Positions 42,413 through 50,950 of a stretch of 64,000 nucleotides of DNA are shown here, piece by piece. Positions within the stretch are counted from its first letter, which is position 1, and each line of letters begins with the position of its first letter. The notes below the pieces were generated by a model, which ran no database searches, was not told the origin of the DNA, and saw only the letters and a list, made by a program, of their open reading frames with translations. Source of the DNA: Bog-257 sp963846715. GTDB taxonomy: Bacteria > Acidobacteriota > Terriglobia > Terriglobales > Acidobacteriaceae. The stretch is taken from NCBI GenBank assembly GCA_963846715.1, contig CAWJXA010000002.1, positions 248,001-312,000 on the forward strand, in the 5' to 3' direction. Both the position numbers and the translations under genes were made by a program.

Positions 42413-43585
42413 CTACATCGTCTTCACAAAGTACTTCCCCGGCATCTGCCGTATCCTGCCGCTCAGCTCCAGCTCAAACAGCGCGCTGAAAATCTCCGAT
42501 GACGATAGGTACGACGTCAGGCGCTCGACGATCTGGTCGATGTGAATCGACTCGTCGGCTCGCATCAACGCTAAGACTCTTTTCTCGGTCGGCGGCAACT
42601 GGGCTGTATCAAACAATGATGACGGATTGCCCTCCTCCGATGCAGGCTGCTCCGGCGGGGTGAGCGCCAGGCGCACATCCGCGGGCAGCGCCTCCCATAC
42701 ATCCTCCCATGTCGCTACCAGCGCGGCGCCTTGTTTTATCAGCGTGTTAGGCCCCCAGGAAAGCTTATTGGTGACGTTCCCGGGTACGGCAAAAACTTCC
42801 CGACCCTGCTCGAGCGCGCAGCGCGCCGTCACTCGAGTTCCGCTGAACTCGCCTGCCTCCAGCACCAGAACCCCAATCGCTATGCCGCTGATAATCCGGT
42901 TGCGAATGGGAAAATTCTGCGGCGCCGGAAATGTTCCCAGCGGAAATTCGCTCAGAATCGCCCCGCCGGAAGCCAGGATTTGGTCGGTGATCTTCTGATT
43001 TTCCTTGGGGTAAACCACGTCGATACCGGTTCCCCAAATGGCGACCGTATGCCCATGTGCCTGCAAGGCCCCACGGTGGGCGGCCGTATCGACTCCACGC
43101 GCCATCCCACTGAATATGATGAGGCCGCGGGCGGCAAGGTCGCAGGCCAGTCGCTCCGCCATGCCCGTTCCATAGGGTGTTGGATGCCTGGTCCCAACCA
43201 CCGCAATCCCTGGCTTATCTATGATTTCCGCATCACCTCTAAGGTAAAGCACGAGGGGCGGATCATATATTTCCAGCAACCGCCGAGGAAACTCCGCGTC
43301 GCCAGGAACGATCACGTCGGCGCCCAGTTCCCTTACATGATCAAGCTCAGCACTGGCCAGCTCTGCCGACTTGCCCAATGCCAGGCTTTGCGCCGCTGCC
43401 GCTGCCAGGCCTGCCGCTTCAAGCTCGGTCAACGACGCCGTAAATAACCGATCGATGTCGCCGAACATCTCCACCAGCTTGCGACCGCGCCCGGCGCCCA
43501 CACCGGGCGTTAACGACAGCGCCAGCCACTGCAATTTGCGGGTTAAGGCATGATCGTGGGCTCGTATCGGTGCTTCGGTCGGCAT
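42413..43585 (-). CDS. dprA: DNA-processing protein DprA
   Basis: DprA binds incoming single-stranded DNA and loads RecA in natural transformation. The 390-aa protein has an N-terminal SAM/HhH-like region (LSLTPGVGAGRGRKLVEMFG), the Rossmann DNA-processing domain (VVGTRHPTPYGT, FSGMARGVDTAAHRGAL, FPIRNRIISGIA, VFAVPGNVTNKLSWGPN) and a C-terminal winged helix (about 330-390). It is complete. No other competence genes are in the window. Confidence 0.95.
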   Translation of the reverse strand: MPTEAPIRAHDHALTRKLQWLALSLTPGVGAGRGRKLVEMFGDIDRLFTASLTELEAAGLAAAAAQSLALGKSAELASAELDHVRELGADVIVPGDAEFPRRLLEIYDPPLVLYLRGDAEIIDKPGIAVVGTRHPTPYGTGMAERLACDLAARGLIIFSGMARGVDTAAHRGALQAHGHTVAIWGTGIDVVYPKENQKITDQILASGGAILSEFPLGTFPAPQNFPIRNRIISGIAIGVLVLEAGEFSGTRVTARCALEQGREVFAVPGNVTNKLSWGPNTLIKQGAALVATWEDVWEALPADVRLALTPPEQPASEEGNPSSLFDTAQLPPTEKRVLALMRADESIHIDQIVERLTSYLSSSEIFSALFELELSGRIRQMPGKYFVKTM

Positions 43586-43996
43586 GGGAACTCCCCGGCG
43601 GCAATCTTCCGCACAGTCGGACAGTAACCAGCGATGCGATTACCGTCAAGGGAGCATGTCACCTATCGAAGTGCATCTCTGATCTCGCGTTTGATCCGAT
43701 GTTGTGAGTTTCTCGAGCGATCTAGGTCGTTCTCCGCTTCAATCGCGGCCCGACGATTTGAGGTAGAGCGGGCCTTTCAGGCCCGCGTCCGAAGCATAAG
43801 GAGAGTTCGAGTGCCTTCAGGCACGGCACAAACCTGTACCCCTGCCGCCCTGACGGGGCTCCGCAACAAAGAGAACTGCCTTGGCGCGGACCTGGAGGTC
43901 CGCTCTACCTAGATTCACTAATCAAAATTCAAACTGAGACACTACAGCAATCTGTGAAACCGCGCCGGGTGGAACGCACTTTGCTAGACTCGATTC
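43586..43996. repeat. Intergenic repeat cassette between dprA and mqnA
   Basis: About 410 bp without a gene. 43752-43850 is a roughly 100-bp cassette whose parts include the hairpin GCGGGCCTTTCAGGCCCGC and GTGCCTTCAGGCAC. A second copy lies at 48566-48664 with about 85% identity by eye. A further GCGGACCTGGAGGTCCGC hairpin is at 43886-43903. The mqnA promoter must lie in the last part, but no clear boxes are seen. Confidence 0.6.
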
Positions 43997-44845
43997 ATGG
44001 CTCCGCTTCGCATGTCCGCCATCTCCTTCCTGAATACGGCGCCCCTCATGTGGGACTTCGAGCACGGAGATGCGGGCCGCGATTTCGCCATCGAATACAC
44101 AATCCCGTCTGCGTGTGCCGCCGCCCTGGCAGCGAACCAAGCCGACATCGGAATCATCCCGGCCATTACCTACGCCGAAATACCCGGGCTCGTAATCCTT
44201 CCTAACATAGCGATCGCGGCCAAGGACTTTGTCCGCTCAATCCTGCTGGTCAGCAGCAAGCCCATCGAAGAAATAGAGACGGTTGCGACCGACACGTCTT
44301 CGCGCACTTCAGTGGCGCTGTTGCAGGTGTTGTTCACTAAGTTCTACGGAGGACAGCGGCAGCTCACGCCGCATGCGCCCAACCTGCCAGCCATGCTGCA
44401 ACAACATGACGCTGCTCTTCTGATCGGTGACGCAGCGCTGGAAGTAGTGCCGGCGAAAGAATTCTTCGTGTATGACCTGGCGCACTTGTGGCACGAGCGG
44501 ACTGGCAAGCCATTCGTTTTTGCTTTCTGGGCCATAAGGCTCGACTCACTCGATCGAATGCCGCCCAATTTGGACCCGGTGAAAGTGTTCCAGCAATCGC
44601 GGGACCACGGTCTTCAGCCGGACAACCTTCGGGTTATCGCCCAAGAGTGGTCGATGAAGCTCAAGTTGAGTGAAGCCGACATTTACGCCTACCTCACCGA
44701 GAACATTCATTACTTTCTTGACCGCGAAAACCATGCCGGGTTACAACTCTTCCTGCGCTGTTCGCAAGAGATTGGACTGATTCCGGCAGCTCCGGAGCTG
44801 CGCTTCCTGGGGTCCGCGGTCTTCGGAAGCGCGAGGAAAAGCTGA
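43997..44845 (+). CDS. mqnA: Chorismate dehydratase MqnA (futalosine menaquinone pathway)
   Basis: MqnA dehydrates chorismate to 3-[(1-carboxyvinyl)oxy]benzoate, the first step of the futalosine route. The 282-aa protein begins RMSAISFLNTAPLMWDFEHG, continues with the family's ADIGIIPAITYAE and LLVSSKPIEEI, and has LLIGDAALEV. The N-terminal ATG 43997 or 44012 could be used. mqnC (50.95 kb) and mqnD (60.39 kb) are on the same strand in this window. Confidence 0.94.
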   Translation: MAPLRMSAISFLNTAPLMWDFEHGDAGRDFAIEYTIPSACAAALAANQADIGIIPAITYAEIPGLVILPNIAIAAKDFVRSILLVSSKPIEEIETVATDTSSRTSVALLQVLFTKFYGGQRQLTPHAPNLPAMLQQHDAALLIGDAALEVVPAKEFFVYDLAHLWHERTGKPFVFAFWAIRLDSLDRMPPNLDPVKVFQQSRDHGLQPDNLRVIAQEWSMKLKLSEADIYAYLTENIHYFLDRENHAGLQLFLRCSQEIGLIPAAPELRFLGSAVFGSARKS

Positions 44846-44860
44846 GGCGTTTCGGTCGCG

Positions 44861-45009
44861 TTTCGCTCTTCGCCTTTCGCTTTTCGCCAGAGCAAGGAGT
44901 GAGGCTCCCGGCTGAGTTGGAGCCAGCATCTCCGGTGAACAGCGAGAACCGTCTTGCTCGCCGATTTCTTCTTCTGGCGAAAAGCGAAGAGCGACAGGCG
45001 AAGAGCGAT
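44861..45009. repeat. Inverted pair of heptamer arrays (element 4)
   Basis: 44861-44888 carries TTCGCNN units and 44977-45009 GCGAANN units. They are imperfect inverted copies around about 90 bp, between mqnA and the patatin gene. The right array ends 25 bp before the patatin ATG. Confidence 0.65.
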
Positions 45010-45033
45010 TTCGACGCCGCAAAGGTGTGCCCC

Positions 45034-46947
45034 ATGAAAAAGTGCGACATCGTCATGAAGGGTGGAATCACCTCGGGAATCGTTTATCCCGGGGTGGTCT
45101 GCAAGCTGAAGGAGAAGTACGAATTCCAGAATGTCGGAGGCACGTCCGCGGGCGGCATCGCCGCTGCCCTCACCGCCGCCGCTGAGTTGGCCCGTCGCCA
45201 AGGGCGCGACGTCTTCCCCGAATTGGCGCAGGTCCCGGCCTTTCTCGGCGGCGATGCCCCCAAGCCGGCAAGCGGCTCCAATCTGTTTAATCTCTTCCAA
45301 CCTCAGCCGGCAATGAAAGGCCTGTTCCACTTCGCGACGGCATTCTTGCTCAAGGGATTCATCCCGATAGCGCGTGCGGTCATCCGTGTGCTCTGGCTTG
45401 AGATCTTGCTAGGGCTGGTTTTCGGCGCCGTCGTGATCTATCTCGGCTGGCAAAATACCGGATGGCAGTTTGTTTTAGTGTGGATTCTCGGGTTCATTGC
45501 CGCCGCAGCCGGCATTCTATTAATCGGCGTCTTCGGTTTGCTCCTCCGTCTGCGCCGTTTGCCGAGCCATCACTACGGCTTCTGTTTCGGATATACGAAA
45601 CGCACCAGCGACAAGCAACCCATATCCCTGGTCGAGTGGCTGAATGCGAAGCTCAACAGCTTCGCCGCTTTGCCGCCGGACCGCCCGCTGACCTTCGGTG
45701 ACCTAAGAAAGTGCGTGAACACAGACAATCCGGGCGGCATAACTTTGAGGATGATCACGACCTGCCTCACCTGGGGACATCCGTTTACGCTTCCGTTCGA
45801 CACGCACCTGTTCTACTTCTCTCCCTCGGAGCTGAGCAATTATCTTCCCGCGGAAGTCATCACTTGGATGGTGAACCATCCGCCCCCCCCGGCGCACGCT
45901 GCCCCCCAACCGGCGCCTACGGCGCCCCAACCGGCACATGCCGAAGCTCATCCTAAGAGGAAAATTGATCTTAAGATTAATGGAGAAGAGTTAAAGCCAC
46001 TGCCCGCCGCTGACGACCTTCCGGTAATTCTGGCAGTGCGGTTGACCTTGAGTTTCCCATTTCTCTTTTGCGCAGTTCCCCTCTATGCGGTTGACTTTAG
46101 TCGCCAGGAAAGGGCTCCTGGTGTGGCCGTACCGGCGGAACGCGTTCCTGGAGATGCGCTCGGTCCCGACGACCCATTTACAGCGGAAAGAATCTGGTTC
46201 GCGGACGGCGGCATCACCAGCAACTTCCCTTTTCATTTGTTCGATGGTCCCATCCCGCTGTGGCCCACCTTCGGCCTGGATTTGGACGACCTGCGGCCCG
46301 ACATGACCGACAACTCACCCCGTACATGGATGCCGACTTCCAACGGTGGTGGTATCGCCCCGGTCTGGACCCGGCTCGGCACCAGTCCCAGTTTTTTTGG
46401 CATTGCACCGTTCGCCGGCTCCATGATCGACGCAGCGCGCAACTGGATGGATAATCTGCAGGCAACTGTGCCCGGTTATCGCGATCGCATCGTGCACGTC
46501 TACCTGAACCAACGCGAGGGCGGTCTGAATCTGAACATGCCGACTGACGTGGTTGCTGCCTTGAGCAACTATGGAATCCAAGCTGCCGATCATCTGATAC
46601 AGCATTTCATCGATGGAACCGACGGCGGCAAGCCTACGCCCATGACTTGGGACAACCATCGCTGGATTCGCTATCGCTCCTCCACTTCGCTGGTGCAGCA
46701 ATTCCTCAGCGACTACGCGGACGCCATGGACCATCCGGAGCCTGGCGAGTCTAACATCATGAACCTGGTTGCCAGGGGTGCGGGCGATCCACCGCCAACC
46801 GGGTACCGCTGGGAGCCGGGGCAGCGAGAGGTTGCGCTGGATGTTACCCAAAAACTGAAGACGCTTGGCGACGACGTAAGGGACAAGGACCTGGAGACAG
46901 GCGCACCCAAACCCGAACCGGCTCTGCGCGTCCGGCCTAAGTTCTAA
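45034..46947 (+). CDS. Membrane-anchored patatin-like phospholipase
   Basis: The 637-aa protein is taken from ATG 45034 (MKKCDIVMKGGITSGIVYPG), because the upstream open codons to 44899 encode the heptamer element. The patatin nucleophile elbow is GTSAGG (Ser38) with the oxyanion-hole KGGITSG before it. The catalytic Asp is in FADGGITSNFP. Two hydrophobic stretches (about residues 110-175) split the catalytic domain, and a Pro-rich linker (PPPPAHAAPQPAPTAPQPAH) follows at about 287-310. It probably acts on membrane lipids. Confidence 0.88.
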   Translation: MKKCDIVMKGGITSGIVYPGVVCKLKEKYEFQNVGGTSAGGIAAALTAAAELARRQGRDVFPELAQVPAFLGGDAPKPASGSNLFNLFQPQPAMKGLFHFATAFLLKGFIPIARAVIRVLWLEILLGLVFGAVVIYLGWQNTGWQFVLVWILGFIAAAAGILLIGVFGLLLRLRRLPSHHYGFCFGYTKRTSDKQPISLVEWLNAKLNSFAALPPDRPLTFGDLRKCVNTDNPGGITLRMITTCLTWGHPFTLPFDTHLFYFSPSELSNYLPAEVITWMVNHPPPPAHAAPQPAPTAPQPAHAEAHPKRKIDLKINGEELKPLPAADDLPVILAVRLTLSFPFLFCAVPLYAVDFSRQERAPGVAVPAERVPGDALGPDDPFTAERIWFADGGITSNFPFHLFDGPIPLWPTFGLDLDDLRPDMTDNSPRTWMPTSNGGGIAPVWTRLGTSPSFFGIAPFAGSMIDAARNWMDNLQATVPGYRDRIVHVYLNQREGGLNLNMPTDVVAALSNYGIQAADHLIQHFIDGTDGGKPTPMTWDNHRWIRYRSSTSLVQQFLSDYADAMDHPEPGESNIMNLVARGAGDPPPTGYRWEPGQREVALDVTQKLKTLGDDVRDKDLETGAPKPEPALRVRPKF

Positions 46948-47053
46948 AGGCCTTCGATGAACTTCGGATGGAGGCCGGCCAAACCGATTTCAGGCCGACG
47001 CCGGTGCCCCCTTTTGCTTCTAAGCTAAGGCACCGTACCGGACAGAGAGGCGC

Positions 47054-47713
47054 ATGCACCTTCTTTCAGCCATAGTCCTAAGTAAGGCAACCTGGCACAT
47101 GTTCCGCCGCCTAGGCGGTCCGGGCCTGGTCCTACTCGGACTGGTGGACAATTCGGTAATACCTCTGCCCGGCAGCGTCGACGCGCTCACCATTGTGCTG
47201 GCGGCCGCGCACAAAGAGCCTTGGTGGTACTACGCAATCATGGCCACCGTCGGCTCCATCATCGGTGGATTCATGACCTACCGCCTGGGCGCTAAGGGCG
47301 GCAAAGAAACTCTGGAGAAGAAAATCTCCAAGAAACGGGCCGCACAGGTCTACAGCATCTTCGAGCGTTACGGATTCTGGTCGGTTACCATCGGGGCACT
47401 TTTGCCTCCGCCGGTTCCCTTCGTTGCCTTTCTGCTTGCCGCCGGAGCTTTGCAGTATCCACGAAAGCATTTTCTCGCCGCTCTGCTGCTGGGGCGCGGT
47501 GCGCGTTACACCTTGCTCGCCTATCTGGGGACCATCTACGGGCGCCATATCTTACGCTGGCTCGGTCGCTATTACGAGCCGCTGCTGTATATCCTGATTG
47601 GGTTAGGAGTTGTCGGCGGCCTAGTGGGACTGTACTTCTGGCTGCGCTATCGGTATCAGAACAAGAACCGGCGTGGAAGCAAGCCGTCGAGCGCTATGCA
47701 CGATGCTGCGTAA
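47054..47713 (+). CDS. DedA/VTT-domain membrane protein (YqaA-like)
   Basis: The 219-aa protein has about five hydrophobic segments. The VTT/SNARE-associated motif is visible as DNSVIPLPGSVDALTIVLAA and YGFWSVTIGALLPPPVPFVAFLLAAGALQ, the re-entrant region with the conserved Pro-rich turn. The family includes lipid scramblases/flippases of the undecaprenyl-phosphate type. A very long palindrome lies 90 bp downstream. Confidence 0.87.
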   Translation: MHLLSAIVLSKATWHMFRRLGGPGLVLLGLVDNSVIPLPGSVDALTIVLAAAHKEPWWYYAIMATVGSIIGGFMTYRLGAKGGKETLEKKISKKRAAQVYSIFERYGFWSVTIGALLPPPVPFVAFLLAAGALQYPRKHFLAALLLGRGARYTLLAYLGTIYGRHILRWLGRYYEPLLYILIGLGVVGGLVGLYFWLRYRYQNKNRRGSKPSSAMHDAA

Positions 47714-47804
47714 CCGCCGGCTATAGCGGCTCCTCAATAGATGTCTCCGATTTGTACGGGTAGTGCGGCGCTTTAGCGCCGCGTTCCCCCTCGGCCAAAC
47801 ACCC

Positions 47805-47845
47805 CGCTTAAGCAGCTGAGGTCGACGACCTCAGCTGCTTAAGCG
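47805..47845. terminator. 41-bp perfect palindrome, bidirectional terminator
   Basis: Two perfect 20-bp arms (CGCTTAAGCAGCTGAGGTCG and its exact complement) flank a single central A at 47825. On the plus strand it is followed by ATTTTTCTTC. It lies between the convergent DedA-like and PPOX-fold genes. Neighbouring GCGGCGCT/AGCGCCGC (47766-47783) and GCGGGCC/GGCCCGC hairpins extend the structured region. Confidence 0.75.
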
Positions 47846-47933
47846 ATTTTTCTTCTTGCCCTATACGCGGGCCTGAAGGCCCGCCTACCCATACGAGCGG
47901 ATACACCAGTCCGGGAACTGCTCCAGCTGCCTG

Positions 47934-48485
47934 CTAGTCCTGCTCGAATCTCCACCGCGTTGGGGCCGTGGCAAACTGCTTCTCCGGAAGCGCGAACACT
48001 ACACGCGGCGACACTTTGAACATCACTCCACCCTCTCCAGGATCGCAAGGCCACCCATATTTCTGCTCACAGGCGGCAGAAAGCGTCCCGGGGATCTGCT
48101 CTGAGCGGACCGGTTCGGCGACGCCTTCGACGATAATCAATTCCTCAAGATTTTCGTTGATCAGAATGCAATTCGGGTTCGCGGCCAGATTATTCGCCTT
48201 GCGAGTGCTATCGCCGGTGCCGAAGTAGAAGGCATCCTCAAACCACATGCCGTGCATGCCCATCGCGTGCGGCCGTCCATCGGGCCGGACGGTCACGATA
48301 ACGTAGTTGTGCGATTTGGATAGCCGCTCCCGTGCCCACTCCCAGTCGAGCATTCCTTTTTTTGATTTCGACACGCCGTACCCCGGCATGAACGGGCGGC
48401 TTGCGAGGGGTGGCTTGGTTCCGGACTTTTCGGAACCAGCGGTTTTCTTCGGGACGGACTTACGCTTTGCAGACGTCTTCGGCAT
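47934..48485 (-). CDS. Pyridoxamine 5'-phosphate oxidase-fold (FMN/F420-binding type) protein
   Basis: The 183-aa protein has a Lys/Ser-rich N-terminal tail (about 30 residues), then a split-barrel flavin-binding domain: YVIVTVRPDGRPHAMGMHGMW, FYFGTGDSTRKANNLAANPN, and LIIVEGVAEPVRS. This is the general PNPOx-like fold, whose members bind FMN, F420 or haem. The actual substrate is not evident. The basic tail may bind nucleic acid or be disordered. Confidence 0.88.
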   Translation of the reverse strand: MPKTSAKRKSVPKKTAGSEKSGTKPPLASRPFMPGYGVSKSKKGMLDWEWARERLSKSHNYVIVTVRPDGRPHAMGMHGMWFEDAFYFGTGDSTRKANNLAANPNCILINENLEELIIVEGVAEPVRSEQIPGTLSAACEQKYGWPCDPGEGGVMFKVSPRVVFALPEKQFATAPTRWRFEQD

Positions 48486-48565
48486 CAGGAGATTGAAACT
48501 CGCACGGCCTCAATAGGTCAACCGCAAAGACTCTTAGCTGATGTCTCAGTTTTAATTGTGGGAAG

Positions 48566-48664
48566 ACGATTTGAGGTAGAGCGGGCCTTTCAAGCCCGCG
48601 TCCGAAGCGCGAGAAGAATTCGAGTGCCTTCAGGCACGGCACAGACTCGTCCCCTGCCGCCCTC
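48566..48664. repeat. Second copy of the dprA-mqnA intergenic cassette
   Basis: The cassette matches 43752-43850: GACGATTTGAGGTAGAGCGG, then GCGGGCCTTTCAAGCCCGC, GAGTGCCTTCAGGCACGGCA and CCCCTGCCGCCCT. Both copies are in the same orientation in gaps without genes, consistent with a dispersed repeat. Confidence 0.7.
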
Positions 48665-48692
48665 CGTTACGCCGCGCCCGTCTCCTCTCAGC

Positions 48693-50195
48693 TCAGTATG
48701 CGTAGTACGGCCCGGTTCCTCCGGGAGTGCTCAAGCCGTCGATCGCCGTGAACACATTGCGTCCAAAGAAGAACGGCAACCCCCAATCGAAGCTGGAGGT
48801 TGCTCCCCCACTTGGTCCGCCGCCGAGCGTGCTGAAAGCTGTGTTGCCGGTATTGAAGAGGGTATCTGCATTCTCGATGCTGAAATTCACCGTGCCCGGA
48901 GAACCCAGCGGATTGCCATTCGCGTCCTGACCCTGGTTGGTTGCCGTCAGCATGTCGGGCGACGTGGTTGGGCAGTACCACGATGGATTATCGGAGCACG
49001 CAGGAATGCTGCTGTCGGGGAAAAACAGGCCGTTCGAGCCGCTGTCAAGAAAGCTTTGCGGATAAGTGGAACCGTTGAAGGTGGTAATGAAATCGCCGAT
49101 ATTGTTTCCGCTGTCGGGCACTTGATAAACCGCGGCGGTGCCCAATGCGTTGTCCGACTGCGTGCCGATGCCGAAGATCATCGACCCACTCGCGGTTGGC
49201 GACCCGCCATCGGGAACGGAAGGCAATTCCAGCAGCACCCCGTTGTTATCGGAGGCAAACAGTACGATCGGGTTGATCACCTGTTGTGCCAGGGTTACGT
49301 AGGTCGCATTGCAGCCGGAAGCGGGACAATCGTAGTAAATGTTGGGAATGCTGGAGTTGAGAGTGGTGCAGGCTTCTCCGCAATCCTGGGCGAAAATTCC
49401 CACGCCAAGAATTCCGTTGGCCCCGAGTGCGACCAGGCTGTCACCCTCATTCCCCAGGCCTCCAGGAGGACTTTGGTTGGAGCAACTCTGCGGTACCGCG
49501 GGAGAGCTGGTCGATGGAATGATAATTTGAACCGGCGCCGACGCAGCTTTCTCCCCGGCCATCGTGATGTCTGCTGTGGCCACTGTTCCCCAAACATAAC
49601 CATCGAGGAAAACCAGGCACTCGCCTAAGGGGTTGCCCTGGGAAGAAGCCTCCTGCGGCAAGCCAAGCGAGAATTCTCCGCCACCTGCTGTGGACAGCAA
49701 TCGCAATCCGAAAGAGCCGGTATCCACCAGCACGTTGTCGATGGTCTGGCACTGAGTGGTCCCAGGGACGCAGACCGTGACGCTGGTAAAAGCCTCATCC
49801 ACCGCGCCCACTCCCGGCGGCCCCGCGTTCACCACGATTGGTTGCACGTTACTCACGATTGGCATCACCGTAACCGTTGCCATGCCAAACTTGCTGGTGT
49901 CCTGGGCTGATGTTGCCGTCACGGTTATAGATGTTGTGCTGGAGACGGTCGGCGCAGTCAGCAGACCGCCGGTTGTGATGGAACCCGCGGTCGCCGACCA
50001 CGTGACTGTGGAACCGAAGCTTCCGGTGCCGGTTATGGTGGCCGAGCATTGGCTCGTCCCGCCCGACTGTACCGTGGACGGCGTGCAGCTCACGCTCACG
50101 GAACTGATTGTCGATCCTCCGCTCCCGCTGCTGCTTCCGCAGGCGACCATGAGCGCCAGGCTTCCCACTACCATCAGCAGTCCGATTGTTCGCAC
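48693..50195 (-). CDS. DUF3443 family lipoprotein with Ig-like domain
   Basis: The 500-aa protein has a lipoprotein signal ending LMVAC (Cys19) and a Gly/Ser spacer, then an Ig-like BIG2-type domain (about 35-110: SVSCTPSTVQSGGTSQCSA). The DUF3443 body begins with VTVCVPGTTQCQTIDNVLVD, TGSFGLRLLST, and ends in SSFDWGLPFFFGRNVFTAI. The DTGS near residue 160 recalls aspartic-protease-like active sites. It is paired with the DUF2844 gene 24 nt upstream, a recurrent pair. Confidence 0.9.
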   Translation of the reverse strand: MRTIGLLMVVGSLALMVACGSSSGSGGSTISSVSVSCTPSTVQSGGTSQCSATITGTGSFGSTVTWSATAGSITTGGLLTAPTVSSTTSITVTATSAQDTSKFGMATVTVMPIVSNVQPIVVNAGPPGVGAVDEAFTSVTVCVPGTTQCQTIDNVLVDTGSFGLRLLSTAGGGEFSLGLPQEASSQGNPLGECLVFLDGYVWGTVATADITMAGEKAASAPVQIIIPSTSSPAVPQSCSNQSPPGGLGNEGDSLVALGANGILGVGIFAQDCGEACTTLNSSIPNIYYDCPASGCNATYVTLAQQVINPIVLFASDNNGVLLELPSVPDGGSPTASGSMIFGIGTQSDNALGTAAVYQVPDSGNNIGDFITTFNGSTYPQSFLDSGSNGLFFPDSSIPACSDNPSWYCPTTSPDMLTATNQGQDANGNPLGSPGTVNFSIENADTLFNTGNTAFSTLGGGPSGGATSSFDWGLPFFFGRNVFTAIDGLSTPGGTGPYYAY

Positions 50196-50219
50196 GGATT
50201 ACTCCCTCACTGGATATCG

Positions 50220-50702
50220 TTAGTGGATCGCGCTGGCGGCGACACCGGCCGGCATCAATTGCGGAATGTAGGCTTGCCCGTGAAAATTCCGTGCATGCCC
50301 GCTTTGCTGGAAGACGAGGCCCGGCGTCTGGATGCTGATCGGCGCACGCCTGGCGTGCGTTTCCGTCGAAGCCGACTGCTTGGCCTGTTCGTAGTACGGA
50401 CCTAGCAGGCTTTGGAAATCGGGGGCAAACGGGCCTTCCCACGCCACCCCGAACACCACTCCTGCCGGGGAGACAAACTCTCTCACCGTTGTGCCCATAG
50501 GAACCGTGATCTCGTGCACAACATAGGTGTGAGCGTCCACACTGTGCAGGGTGCCTTTCATCCGGGCTTGATCGGCGAGCACCGAAGCGGCGTTGTCCCC
50601 CAGGACAGCGTGCGCTTGAAAAGGCATGACCAAGAAGAGAGCAGTGGCTACAAATCGTGCGGCTGTTTTTGGACTACATCCGAATAAGTTCATGGCGTTC
50701 AA
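50220..50702 (-). CDS. DUF2844 family secreted protein
   Basis: The 160-aa protein has a signal peptide ending PFQAHAVLG. The DUF2844 core follows: YVVHEITVPMGTTVREFVS, GVVFGVAWEGPFAPDF and HFHGQAYIPQLMPAGV-like C-terminus (NFHGQAYIPQ). DUF2844 and DUF3443 genes are often adjacent, and here only 24 nt apart on the same strand. The joint function is unknown; both products are exported. Confidence 0.88.
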   Translation of the reverse strand: MNAMNLFGCSPKTAARFVATALFLVMPFQAHAVLGDNAASVLADQARMKGTLHSVDAHTYVVHEITVPMGTTVREFVSPAGVVFGVAWEGPFAPDFQSLLGPYYEQAKQSASTETHARRAPISIQTPGLVFQQSGHARNFHGQAYIPQLMPAGVAASAIH

Positions 50703-50950
50703 TGCCTCGGGCCAGCTTCGCGGCCCGGATGATTCATGGAACCTCGCGTCATGCGATGCGATCGCGGCTTCTGCTATGAAAAGCTACCATGCTTATAAAC
50801 GCCACTTGCAACCCTTTGTTGCGGGCTTGGTAACGCTTGGGTTGGATGTGCCGCTACCGGGTCGAGGTTTTCCGCTACCCATACTATAGGGGCCGGCTTC
50901 CCAGCGCGCTGTGCGCACAGTTAGAATGTGGATGTGGGTTGCCACTCTCT

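Noticed and set aside
44899..45033. N-terminal extension of the patatin frame
   Set aside because: It covers the right-hand heptamer array and has no patatin similarity; ATG 45034 gives the canonical start.
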